Source: Thiotrichaceae bacterium (GTDB lineage Bacteria; Pseudomonadota; Gammaproteobacteria; Thiotrichales; Thiotrichaceae). From it: a stretch of 43,252 nucleotides of DNA. The notes under the pieces are model-generated. The model was not told the DNA's origin. It was given only the letters and a program-made list of their open reading frames with translations, and did no database searches. The stretch covers positions 1 to 43,252 of the forward strand of contig WFWY01000117.1 in NCBI GenBank assembly GCA_015490895.1, written 5' to 3'. Below, piece by piece: positions 7,992 through 16,760 of the stretch (positions are counted from its first letter, which is position 1; each line of letters begins with the position of its first letter). The position numbers and the translations under genes were made by a program.

Positions 7992-8909
7992 TTATCCTTT
8001 TTTAAAGTACAACGTATTCAAACCTTTACCTTCCGCTTCCCTATAGACTGAGGGTGGGGGAATATCTTCTACAAAGCGATAATGTGGTGCGAGTTGTGCC
8101 ATATGCTCCAATAAAAACTCACGTCCCAGTTCAGGCGCATTCAGGCACAATAGTAAGTGAGCTTCGGGTGCCATGAATTGATCCAGACGACGCAGGATTT
8201 TGGGGTAATCACGTTCGCTATTGACACTGCCACGTTGGAAAGTAGGTGGGTCACAGATAAGCAAGTCGAATGGCCCTCGACGCTTCAGGCGTCCAAATGA
8301 TTTGAAAATATGCAGTTTTTCGAAGGAAACTTGTTCCAGAGGGTGGTGGTTGAGTTGATGGTTCCTGCGACCGGTATTTAGCGCAGCACTACTCATATCA
8401 ATATTTAATACCGAACGTGCGCCACCGGCGATGGCAGCAACAGAAAAGCCGCAAGTATAGGCAAACAGGTTGAGCACCCGCCTGGACTGGCTGTGTTGCT
8501 GTACCCACTGTCTACCGTTACGCATATCCAGAAATAACCCGGTGTTGCGGTTTTTTCCCAGTTGAATATGGAAGTGAAGATTCCCTTCAAGGATCTCAAG
8601 CTGTTGAATGGCCCTGCCTCGAATGAGCTCTACCGGGCCGGAAGTTTCGTAGCGGTGCTGTAGCTGGATACTTTCACAGCTGGGTAAATGTACACGTAAC
8701 GCATCGGCCAGTGTTTCTACCACCTGATGAGGTTCCGGGGCGTAGAGTGTGATCAGTATAACGGGAGGCAGCCAGTCAATAGTGATGTGGTGTAGCCCGG
8801 TATAGGCGTGTCCTCGACCATGAAAAAGCCGTTGTGCCTGTACGAGCGACTGTGGGGTGGAAGGGAACTGGATATAGTCCAGCACCCGGCTTATTGGGGA
8901 GCGGGGCAT
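7992..8909 (-). CDS. Class I SAM-dependent methyltransferase, RlmI/RlmK-like
   Basis: A 305-residue Rossmann-fold methyltransferase of the Methyltrans_SAM group, which contains the 23S rRNA methyltransferases RlmI and the C-terminal half of RlmKL. Motif I is NLFAYTCGFSVAAIAGGA, the acidic SAM-ribose ligand is in LNIDMS, and motif IV is CDPPTFQRG. There is no N-terminal PUA domain, so it is shorter than RlmI (about 396 residues). The exact substrate cannot be told from sequence. Its start overlaps the upstream lipoprotein gene by 19 bases, so it is the last gene of a three-gene operon. Confidence 0.75.
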   Translation of the reverse strand: MPRSPISRVLDYIQFPSTPQSLVQAQRLFHGRGHAYTGLHHITIDWLPPVILITLYAPEPHQVVETLADALRVHLPSCESIQLQHRYETSGPVELIRGRAIQQLEILEGNLHFHIQLGKNRNTGLFLDMRNGRQWVQQHSQSRRVLNLFAYTCGFSVAAIAGGARSVLNIDMSSAALNTGRRNHQLNHHPLEQVSFEKLHIFKSFGRLKRRGPFDLLICDPPTFQRGSVNSERDYPKILRRLDQFMAPEAHLLLCLNAPELGREFLLEHMAQLAPHYRFVEDIPPPSVYREAEGKGLNTLYFKKG

Positions 8910-9694
8910 TGATAACCAATAAATAGTTGTTTAAACGAGGGTTGTAATGCTTGAGGCAGTGCCGTATAGCTTTTTTTGGCTTGACACAAAGGTGCTTGTA
9001 TACATTGTTTCTGGACTTTGAGTCGATCAGCCAGTTTTTTTCGGGAAAGTAACAGGCAGGCATCTTTATAGTTTGAAAAAGCACCCAGTTTTGAGGCGAG
9101 TAAATAGGTATGGAGTGGATGATCAGCGGGTAATGAACGACTGGCTGAATCCAGGTTTTTCATACTCTCCGAGAGTGTGTTGAGTAAGGGGTTGATATCT
9201 TTGTCAGAGGCTGTACGACCACGCAATACCAGTATTTTCTGGCGGGTTTTATCATTATCAATCAGGCTTGGCAGAATATTCATCATCACATAATCACGAT
9301 CACCCAGCGCATTATTTTGCTGTTGGTGTTGTTGTAACGCGCGTTGTTGATAGTCTTTGGCGAGTGCGTATTTTTGTAAACGCCAATAACTCATGGCTCG
9401 GAGTGCATAGGCATTGCTGAGTAACCCCATTTTCTGGAGTGAGCCTTCATCTGCTTTTGCCAGGCTGTCAATCACTGCTGAATAGGCTGCACTGATTGCC
9501 GTGCTTTCAAGCGCGGGCAATCCGGATTGGATAGCCCGACCGGAAAGCGTGTTGAGTTTCTGTTGGTTTTCTAGCTGGGCGGCTGTATTAAAGGCTTGTT
9601 GTGCTTCTTTGAGTGCATTACTTGTGCTACAACCACTGCCTGCTCCAACCAGGCAAGTGAGCAGAAAAACCGTTACAATACCTTGTATCTTCAT
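8891..9694 (-). CDS. Putative lipoprotein, function unknown
   Basis: 267 residues. The N-terminus is a lipoprotein signal (MKIQGIVTVFLLTCLVGAGS then Cys22), predicting a lipid-anchored periplasmic protein. The rest is helical, with a TPR-like stretch around residues 85-125 (ALRAMSYWRLQKYALAKDYQ). Five further Cys residues lie towards the C-terminus. The start has GAGGT 7 bases upstream. It follows the unknown 604-aa gene by 11 bases and overlaps the methyltransferase gene. I do not recognise a named family. Confidence 0.7.
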   Translation of the reverse strand: MKIQGIVTVFLLTCLVGAGSGCSTSNALKEAQQAFNTAAQLENQQKLNTLSGRAIQSGLPALESTAISAAYSAVIDSLAKADEGSLQKMGLLSNAYALRAMSYWRLQKYALAKDYQQRALQQHQQQNNALGDRDYVMMNILPSLIDNDKTRQKILVLRGRTASDKDINPLLNTLSESMKNLDSASRSLPADHPLHTYLLASKLGAFSNYKDACLLLSRKKLADRLKVQKQCIQAPLCQAKKSYTALPQALQPSFKQLFIGYQCPAPQ

Positions 9695-9705
9695 GATTTA
9701 CCTCG

Positions 9706-11520
9706 CTAGTTGATGACCTGCAATGCTTGTTGTAATTCCTGGTTAAAGGCAGGTAGATCCCAGGCTTTTCCGGACTGTATAGCAATGATTTCGTTGCTAA
9801 AGACGGTTTCTATTTGCGCCAGACTGGCCGCGTTAATTTCTGCTTTGGTCAGTGTCTCAATCGTCATTTCCATGATCTGTGCAAGCATATCGCCTTTGGC
9901 AAATTGCCAGGCTGCTGCGGATTCTTCTGGTTGCTCGCTTAGCAGCTTGCCCAGTACGACTTGAAAGAGTCGTTCCAGTATACGCTGATCTCCCTGAGCT
10001 TTATTGAAAAACTCCAGGCGTAGAGCCGCACCACGAATCCCGGCTTGCAGGATTCTGCTCCCGTTCTGACTATTAATGCGCCCAGCACCGATAGTGTTGA
10101 TGACAGTGAGCATGCTATCCAGTGCAGCTCCCAGATATTTATTATCTTCTCCTGCTTTTTTGACCAGCCATGCAGGGTTGGCTGCGACTTCTTCCAGTGT
10201 CGTATCTAACACAGCTTTTAGGTCATCACGCCCCAAACGCAGCCGCCATGGGTCCCCTGGTTCCGGCTTCTGAGCCAACCGGGATAGCAGGGTTTTGCTG
10301 GCCAACATGAGCAGGTGATCCTTTCCGGTAGTATTTTTGTCCGGCCAAAGTTGTTCGATATTGGTAGCTGATTTCTCAATAATCAGGCGGATAACATCAG
10401 GCAGTAAAGAGGGTGTTAGTGCGATTGATGGATCCAGAAGTGCTGCGCTTACATCGCTGATTACTTTCTGGATAGCCGGGTGAGTGCTGTTACTGAGTAG
10501 TTCCGGATACCGACTCACGGTGCCAATGGCGGTTTTGACTAGCGCGTCCAGTGCCGTGCGGTTAAAGGCGGAAGAAAGCTGTCCACCGGGTGCGTCCAGT
10601 ACCAGTGAAAAAATAGCGCTGCTGATATCTTTAACGACGCTTGCTTTGGCAGTATTGTCAATATCCAAAAAGGTTGTCGGGTCATTTGCAACAGCTACCC
10701 CTGCGTGTTGAATGACACTCCGAAAAATCGTTTCCGCCAGTGAAATAGCCTGAGTGTGTGCTTGTGGGTCATCGACAGTCGTGAAATAACGACTTATATC
10801 CTGTGTCAGGCCACTGGCTGTTTGCTGAATTAAACGCTGTACATTAGCATCAACCGTAATGATATCAGACTTTTCGGCGACCGTTTCCAGCAGAGAAACA
10901 GTCAGGCGCCGGGGTAGGCGTTGAATATCCTGTTTCCATTCTGCTGTAGAAAAACGTACCCCATCCATCGCCGAAAAAAGGGCGTACAGAGCCATGCCTT
11001 CGCGTGAATCGATATTCAGGCTGCCGGGTACATCCTTGAAGTAATCAACACCTATTTCCAGGAAAGTACCTGCCATTCGTTTCAGGACACTGAGGCGAGG
11101 GCTTTGTGAAAGACTGTTTTGGCGAATGCTGAACAGGTTAACCAGTGTTTCTGCAGCAACATCAGACTCCTTGAATGCGGTCTGGGCGATAATATGTTGT
11201 CTGGCTGTTTCACGGTAGGCATCCGTCTGTTTGTACCAGGTTCTGAGTGCATCCCGTAAAGATTTGCTAACTTCATTCTGAGTACTATTGAGCTCCATAT
11301 CCAGCTGGATAAGAAGTTCTTTTAACTCAGCCGGATCAGAGTCATTGGGCTGATAAGTGGAGAAGAAGTCAATAATACCGTTATCATCACGTGTGATAGA
11401 AAAGTCCAGCAGGGGAAGAACAAAAGCAGCATCACGGACGGTATCAATATAGCTGCTACGTGCTACATCACCTAAGCGTAATAAACTCTGAATAGTAAAG
11501 AGTAGCGCCTGTGGACCCAT
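9706..11520 (-). CDS. Large helical protein of unknown function
   Basis: 604 residues with no signal peptide, no transmembrane segment and no recognisable catalytic motif. It appears almost entirely alpha-helical, with leucine-rich amphipathic helices throughout, suggesting a scaffold or solenoid. Codon use and reading-frame integrity argue for a real gene; AGGA sits 6 bases before the ATG. It is first in an operon with a lipoprotein and a methyltransferase gene, and a long repeat copy lies in its upstream region. No function is offered. Confidence 0.7.
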   Translation of the reverse strand: MGPQALLFTIQSLLRLGDVARSSYIDTVRDAAFVLPLLDFSITRDDNGIIDFFSTYQPNDSDPAELKELLIQLDMELNSTQNEVSKSLRDALRTWYKQTDAYRETARQHIIAQTAFKESDVAAETLVNLFSIRQNSLSQSPRLSVLKRMAGTFLEIGVDYFKDVPGSLNIDSREGMALYALFSAMDGVRFSTAEWKQDIQRLPRRLTVSLLETVAEKSDIITVDANVQRLIQQTASGLTQDISRYFTTVDDPQAHTQAISLAETIFRSVIQHAGVAVANDPTTFLDIDNTAKASVVKDISSAIFSLVLDAPGGQLSSAFNRTALDALVKTAIGTVSRYPELLSNSTHPAIQKVISDVSAALLDPSIALTPSLLPDVIRLIIEKSATNIEQLWPDKNTTGKDHLLMLASKTLLSRLAQKPEPGDPWRLRLGRDDLKAVLDTTLEEVAANPAWLVKKAGEDNKYLGAALDSMLTVINTIGAGRINSQNGSRILQAGIRGAALRLEFFNKAQGDQRILERLFQVVLGKLLSEQPEESAAAWQFAKGDMLAQIMEMTIETLTKAEINAASLAQIETVFSNEIIAIQSGKAWDLPAFNQELQQALQVIN

Positions 11521-11550
11521 GGTTTGTCCTGTTAAGAGTTGGCGGGAAAT

Positions 11551-11718
11551 CTGGAAGCTTGTCCGAGAACCAGGAAACTACTGTAAATCTCATGAGTACT
11601 TTGATCCGGGCTTATTGAAATCGTTAAATAGCAGCGGCTATACATCTCTTTCAATCATTTTGGCTTATGGCACTTTGTGGTTTTTTACTATGCTTCCTGT
11701 AGTCCGACAGGCTTCTGG
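11551..11718 (+). repeat. Dispersed inverted-terminal repeat element, copy B
   Basis: A degenerate but near full-length copy. It starts CTGGAAGCTTGTCCGAGA and ends GTCCGACAGGCTTCTGG, with the interior match GGGCTTATTGAAATCGTTAA. It lies between the divergent 604-aa gene and tusE and must contain or displace part of their promoters. The 11519-11863 open frame crossing it is repeat-derived rather than a gene. Confidence 0.8.
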
Positions 11719-11864
11719 TGTTTATAGCGGATTAACAGGCTCTTGTCATTCAAAAATATCAGAAACCTGTGGCGGAATATCTCTATGGGTAGCCCTAATT
11801 GTATATTTCAGGAAGCTATCAAATCTTATAGAATGCCCTTCCTCTTATATTTGGATTGAATAAA

Positions 11865-12215
11865 ATGAGTTATATGAGAACCCCTCTGGATCTACCCTTT
11901 GAGCGGTGTACGGATGGCTACTTGCAAAACAGGGATGACTGGAATGAAGATGTGGCAAGACAAATGGCATCTGAGTGGAAAGGCCTGCAATTTACAGATG
12001 AGCATTTACCGGTGTTGTATTTCATTCGTGATTATCATGAAAAACATCAAACAACACCGGATGTCAGGGAGGCCGCTGAATTTCTGATGGAGACAATGGG
12101 GATGGACAAGAAGGCAGCAAAAAAGCACCTGTTCAAACTCTTTCCCAACGGCTATATGCAGCAAGGCATTCAGTTGGCAGGAATGCGACGCCCTACGGCC
12201 TGGTGTGTTGGTTAG
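11865..12215 (+). CDS. tusE: TusE/DsrC-family sulfur relay protein
   Basis: A 116-residue protein of the TusE/DsrC/DsvC family, small carriers that accept persulfide sulfur for tRNA 2-thiouridine synthesis (TusE) or for sulfur oxidation/reduction (DsrC). The fold hallmarks are visible: DGYLQNRDDWNEDVA near the start and FPNGYMQQGIQLAG in the C-terminal arm. The arm ends ...RRPTAWCVG. The conserved terminal Cys (114) is present, but the second Cys of true DsrC, 11 residues earlier, is Gln. That favours a TusE-like role. The C-terminus has one extra Gly after the usual CV. The start is the ATG at 11865; 11874 is also possible and no strong ribosome site is seen. No tusBCD or dsr genes are nearby. 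Confidence 0.8.
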   Translation: MSYMRTPLDLPFERCTDGYLQNRDDWNEDVARQMASEWKGLQFTDEHLPVLYFIRDYHEKHQTTPDVREAAEFLMETMGMDKKAAKKHLFKLFPNGYMQQGIQLAGMRRPTAWCVG

Positions 12216-12235
12216 GGTTCAGATAGAACCTGTTT

Positions 12236-13315
12236 TTAGTCATATAGAGGGTAACAACCGGGTTTTGGTTCATCAAAAAAATGCCACTTGTTGCCCGGGA
12301 TGTGCTGAAAGACCTTCTGTTTTCTTTGTTTTCCTGTATTCGAACCGGGGATATTTCTGATCAGGATTTTTTCTATGTTATCAGGGAATTTTGCATAGAT
12401 TGCTGCGTAAACTTCCGGGTCTTTTTCTCCGCTATCACCTATTAAAATAAACCGGTGGCGGGGATAGCGTTTGATGAGTGTACTAATGGCTGAAATTTTG
12501 TAGTCCATGGATGATAGGAAGAAGCGAATAAAGCTGCTGTCCATTGTGCGAAAGTTGCGTAGAGAGTAACTGCCCCTGGGGTAGTGTGTTTGCATGAAAG
12601 GTTGCAGGCTGGGGTAGAGTTGCCAGGGGGAAGCTGATATATAATGAAAGTAGGCACCTTGTTGTTGTAGATGGGCATAAAAAGCGGGCATCCCGGGTGT
12701 GGTTTCATAGTCCTTGAAAAAGATATGCTCAATGAGTGATTTTTTATCCGGTACATTACTGACTTTAATGGTGTCATCAATATCAGAAATGACACTGAGT
12801 CCAGTTTCAGGAATGAGCTGGATGTTTGCCTGAAACTGACGCATGTCGCCTTGGGGGAGTACAGCAGGAAGCTTAATCCAGGAGCTGTCAGGTGTGCTGA
12901 GTGTCGCTTTGATAGTAAAACGGGTGTGTCCATTGGCTTTACTGCGGGGGGAAGTGTATGTGTTTTGATTTAATCGCACTGTAATGCGTTTATTACGTTC
13001 GTTATCGACAAGAAACCATTTGATACGTTCTTTGAAAAGTGCAGAGTGTGCCTGCTCTTCACTGATATCTGCCAGCTCCAGTAATTCACCTATAAAAGTA
13101 CTCCCCCATTTCTGTGTCAGTGAGCCGGGCTCGGGTTCAAAAACCCAGGCATGGAGTGGTATCTGCCATTGCTTATCACCGCTTTGGTTAGCACTGGTTG
13201 GGAAAAAAATGATCTCTTCGTCCTGCTTGAGAGGGGAACCAAAAAGTATCCAGTTAGGTACCAGAAAAAGGAGTGCTATTAAACGGGCAAAGGTGTTTTT
13301 GGGTGTAGGGAGCAT
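12236..13315 (-). CDS. App1-like phosphatidate phosphatase domain protein
   Basis: This protein has the App1 catalytic domain (DUF2183), a HAD-type phosphatase first defined in yeast phosphatidate phosphatase App1. Key motifs are SDIDDTIK (DxDxT, nucleophile about Asp178 from this start), SASPWQLY and the terminal acidic motif IGDSGEKDPEVY. A hydrophobic N-terminal segment (residues 8-26) suggests a signal peptide or anchor. The frame is open upstream to an ATG at 13414, but those 33 residues are Cys/His/Gln-rich and not protein-like; neither start has a good ribosome site. It is convergent with tusE with a 20-base gap. The lipid substrate in bacteria is inferred. Confidence 0.75.
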   Translation of the reverse strand: MLPTPKNTFARLIALLFLVPNWILFGSPLKQDEEIIFFPTSANQSGDKQWQIPLHAWVFEPEPGSLTQKWGSTFIGELLELADISEEQAHSALFKERIKWFLVDNERNKRITVRLNQNTYTSPRSKANGHTRFTIKATLSTPDSSWIKLPAVLPQGDMRQFQANIQLIPETGLSVISDIDDTIKVSNVPDKKSLIEHIFFKDYETTPGMPAFYAHLQQQGAYFHYISASPWQLYPSLQPFMQTHYPRGSYSLRNFRTMDSSFIRFFLSSMDYKISAISTLIKRYPRHRFILIGDSGEKDPEVYAAIYAKFPDNIEKILIRNIPGSNTGKQRKQKVFQHIPGNKWHFFDEPKPGCYPLYD

Positions 13316-13561
13316 TGGGAGCTTAAAAAGCGTAAGCGGTTGTTGTAATGGCTGACAGTGTGTTGTTGCGTGTGTTAGGCATTTATTTTCTGTTTGAGAG
13401 CATTTTAAAAGCATGTAGAGGCAGTCACGTCAGCGTGTTTGACGCTGGTAACCGATGGTAATACAAAAAGGTGGATCGGTATACTGTGATTAGTGGTGCC
13501 TTGGCTGGATATTTCCCCTATAATACCGCATCCACAGAATCGATTGAAAACTAACTTATAA

Positions 13562-14233
<672 letters not shown>

Positions 14234-14372
14234 CTCATCTTTATAACCTGAACCTGTGATTTACTCCCTGTTATAAAGTCATGGGGTCAGGTAATAAACC
14301 TAAATTCCTCAGTTAAACACTTCCAGCATTAAATAAACTACTGATAGTATTAAAGTAAGAAACTTTATCTAT

Positions 14373-14391
14373 CTTCACTTATAGAGTGAAG
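14373..14391. other. Small hairpin downstream of adk
   Basis: CTTCACTT-ATA-GAGTGAAG forms an 8-bp stem (one G-T) with a 3-base loop. There is no T-run, so it is not a classical terminator. It lies 6 bases before a much longer palindrome. Confidence 0.5.
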
Positions 14392-14396
14392 GCGCT

Positions 14397-14516
14397 ACAG
14401 TCTATAGAGCAACCCTCTTCGGCTGACTGGCTATGTAAAAAAACTCATTAAGGATTAACCATTAATTCCTTTTTTTACTACGCCATTCAGCCGAAGAGAA
14501 TCACTTTATAGGCTGT
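14397..14516. repeat. 120-bp imperfect palindrome
   Basis: Two 60-base arms meet near 14456/14457 and match at about 45 of 60 positions when one is reverse-complemented. Conserved blocks include ACAG(T/C)CTATA, CTCTTCGGCTGA and GTAAAAAA. Transcribed, it would fold into one long hairpin. It has no coding capacity. It may be a palindromic mobile element unrelated to the other repeat family, or a processed or termination structure for adk. Confidence 0.8.
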
Positions 14517-14560
14517 CTAATTGAGGATTTCAGGATGAATAAAGGGTGTTGTAATGGTTC

Positions 14561-14714
14561 AGCTTGTCCCTCTGTTTTGCCCAATAGTTGTGTCACTTAC
14601 AGGGATAGAAATCGTTAAATTGTGACGGTTATTCGCCTCTTCCAGGAATCGCACCTTTCACCTTTTGAGAGTCCTGTAATTTTCGCTACGTCTCCTATTC
14701 CCAAACAAGTTCCT
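14561..14714 (+). repeat. Dispersed inverted-terminal repeat element, copy C
   Basis: The right two thirds (about 14605-14714) match the other long copies clearly: GAAATCGTTAAATTGTGACG, TATTCGCCTCTTCCAGGAAT and CGTCTCCTATTCCCAAACAA. The left part is decayed to AGCTTGTCCC and little else. The right terminus abuts the stop codon of the DUF1287 gene, read on the minus strand as TAG-GAACTTGTTTGGG. Frame-breaking changes suggest it is older than the others. Confidence 0.75.
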
Positions 14715-15564
14715 AACGTAATAATTCTGCGGGTATAACACCAATGCCAGGTATGGAGCGTGCTTGTGAAGTATTGTTTTGGGTGTAGTAGGTGGGGCGG
14801 TAATAACGCATTTTTCCGTTATAGCGATAATGCCCTGTGATTGGAAAGCGAAACAGAACATCCTCCATTTTGGGGCCTTCTGCAATATTGTGTACGATTA
14901 AATGACGACGTGAGTCCTGTTTGGAGCGCTCATCGACCACGATGCCGATATGCCCCTGACCGGGTCCAAGTTGCCAGGTCACGATATCTCCGGGTTTATA
15001 GTGTTGAGGGTTGCGGGTAATGGGGAGCCTGGTTCCATGACGGTTAAGAAAAGCCTTCAGGTTGTAAACACGGCGGTGGTCGATATTGGTGTCCGGCCCT
15101 TTGAGTTGCCATTTGCTAAGGTTCGGATAGGCGTTAAAGTTATTTTGCATGTCCTTATGAACCTGTTGCTGTAAGTCAATCCCCAGCTTTCGGTAACTGC
15201 GAATGACAACGTCGGTACAGACACCAATATTGGGTGGGACATCCCCCCAGGGGTACCCGATTTTAATATACCGACCGTCATAGACTACCTGGTGCTGGGT
15301 GCGGCTCTTGGCTGCATTTGATAGTCGATGGGCAAATGTATTGGTCTTAGCCAGTGTGACCGGGCGTTTGACAGGCCTGGTTTTCTTTTTTACGGGTTCT
15401 GCTTCAGGTATTTGGGTAGTAGAAGGGTCTTTTTGATTAGCCGGGTGTGTTGTACTACAGCCGGCTACGAACCCGGCGATAGTAAGCATGAGTACTAATT
15501 TCATCCAGGCTGTAGCCGGGAAGGTTGTTTTTTTTATTATCTTGTGCGCTACATTAAAAGCCAT
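14713..15564 (-). CDS. DUF1287 lipoprotein
   Basis: 283 residues. The N-terminus has a hydrophobic segment ending AGFVAGC (lipobox), so it is probably lipid-anchored in the periplasm; a Lys/Pro-rich linker follows. The DUF1287 domain starts around residue 95 and shows YDGRYIKIGYPWGDVPPNIG, VCTDVV, NIDHRRV and GHIGIVVDE. The Cys in VCTDV and the His in GHIGIV are placed like the pair in NlpC/P60-type Cys peptidases, but activity is unproven. The start overlaps the zinc-ribbon gene stop by 11 bases; an ATG at 15504 gives a shorter, more standard lipoprotein signal. The TAG stop lies at the end of repeat copy C. It is the last gene of the TelA/XpaC operon. Confidence 0.75.
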   Translation of the reverse strand: MAFNVAHKIIKKTTFPATAWMKLVLMLTIAGFVAGCSTTHPANQKDPSTTQIPEAEPVKKKTRPVKRPVTLAKTNTFAHRLSNAAKSRTQHQVVYDGRYIKIGYPWGDVPPNIGVCTDVVIRSYRKLGIDLQQQVHKDMQNNFNAYPNLSKWQLKGPDTNIDHRRVYNLKAFLNRHGTRLPITRNPQHYKPGDIVTWQLGPGQGHIGIVVDERSKQDSRRHLIVHNIAEGPKMEDVLFRFPITGHYRYNGKMRYYRPTYYTQNNTSQARSIPGIGVIPAELLR

Positions 15565-16741
15565 ATTCAAATACCGGAGGGTAGTAATACTGATCACTGA
15601 TGGTCGAGTCGAACAAGCCCGCATCGTTCAATAAGTAAATAATACCGATAAATAAAGCGATTACAAATAAAGCAGACAGAACGATCTTGATAATACTGTA
15701 GGGCCGTTCTCCCTGAATTTGTCCATTGCGCCCGTTAATAACAAAGCGATAGGTTTTACGGTTATAGCGAAAGGCAGCAGACCATACGGGTAATAAAAGG
15801 TGTTTGAAGGTCGTGTTGTCATGCTGGGTATTGCGTGCAGAAATACGTTGCTGATCGCCTCCTATATCCTGATAAATTCGCTGCGTAATAATACGGCTCA
15901 TGCGGTTACGTGCCTGTTCAAAGCCCTGATCCAGAGTGACTTGATAAATTTCACTACGAAAACCGCTCAGATAAGCTTCAGTATAAGGAACCAGGTTCTC
16001 AAGATCCCATGGATGAAGGTTGTCAATGATCGTGCGTGGCAAGGTTTTGGTGGCACCAATCAGAACATCATCAAAGTGTAAGAAAACATTACCTGACACA
16101 GGAGTCCAGCGGACTCTGGGGACATTTCTGACTTGCCGTACAGGTCGCCCATTGATAAAGGCGGTATAGACTTGTCGATCATAGTAAACGGTACCACGCA
16201 TGCCATCGTAGCGTGTTTCAGTATCACTGTCATATGTCCAGTAGGGTAGATAGATACCGGTTAGTTTTTCATCCCGTTTGGATTTGTTTTTTAATGAGGA
16301 GGGTGCAAACCAGCGACTGGTGATCCAGTTGTCAAAGATTTCCTGTGCCTGTTTTTCACGAATAATAAACGGTAATAGGGATTCAGGGTGAATATAGCGG
16401 GCATCTTCCTGACTAATGACTGCAGGGGCTCCGCAGAATGGACAGTTCCCTGCCGATTCATTGGGTTTAAGGCTAAATTTGGCACCACACGAAGGGCAAT
16501 TCAGGACAGAGATAACACGCCTGGGCTCATCTTTAAGTTTATCAAGCCTTCTGAGTGCAGCGCGAAAATCAAATTCATGGATGGGAGTCCAGTCAACCTG
16601 GATCAGGTTGACGAAACCACAATAGTCGCATTTCAGGGAGTCTGTACCGGGTGCATATACTAATTCTGCGCCACATCGCTCACAGGGAAAATGGCTCTGC
16701 TGGCGTGTCTCTTCCTCTAATGAGTAGTTTTTAACTTTCAC
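15554..16741 (-). CDS. Double zinc-ribbon membrane protein, YdjG-like
   Basis: 395 residues. Two TFIIB-type zinc ribbons are at the N-terminus: C20-x2-C23...C38-x2-C41 and C82-x2-C85...C100-x2-C103. A long middle region follows with YWTYDSDTETRYDGMRG and a paired FINGRPV/VINGRNGQ motif, then one transmembrane helix (about 346-368) near the C-terminus. Proteins of this type are often mis-named primosomal protein N'. B. subtilis YdjG, encoded with SPFH protein YdjI, has a comparable ribbon-plus-membrane design. Start is GTG with no clear ribosome site. It lies 19 bases after the SPFH gene. A membrane-stress scaffold role is inference. Confidence 0.7.
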   Translation of the reverse strand: MKVKNYSLEEETRQQSHFPCERCGAELVYAPGTDSLKCDYCGFVNLIQVDWTPIHEFDFRAALRRLDKLKDEPRRVISVLNCPSCGAKFSLKPNESAGNCPFCGAPAVISQEDARYIHPESLLPFIIREKQAQEIFDNWITSRWFAPSSLKNKSKRDEKLTGIYLPYWTYDSDTETRYDGMRGTVYYDRQVYTAFINGRPVRQVRNVPRVRWTPVSGNVFLHFDDVLIGATKTLPRTIIDNLHPWDLENLVPYTEAYLSGFRSEIYQVTLDQGFEQARNRMSRIITQRIYQDIGGDQQRISARNTQHDNTTFKHLLLPVWSAAFRYNRKTYRFVINGRNGQIQGERPYSIIKIVLSALFVIALFIGIIYLLNDAGLFDSTISDQYYYPPVFEYGF

Positions 16742-16760
16742 TCGTGATGATCGTGTATAG

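Noticed and set aside
11519-11863. A 114-codon plus-strand frame before tusE
   Set aside because: It is repeat copy B plus random flank; its peptide resembles that of copy A only across the repeat.
15554-16741. Annotation as primosomal protein N' helicase
   Set aside because: No helicase motifs are present; the resemblance is limited to zinc ribbons.
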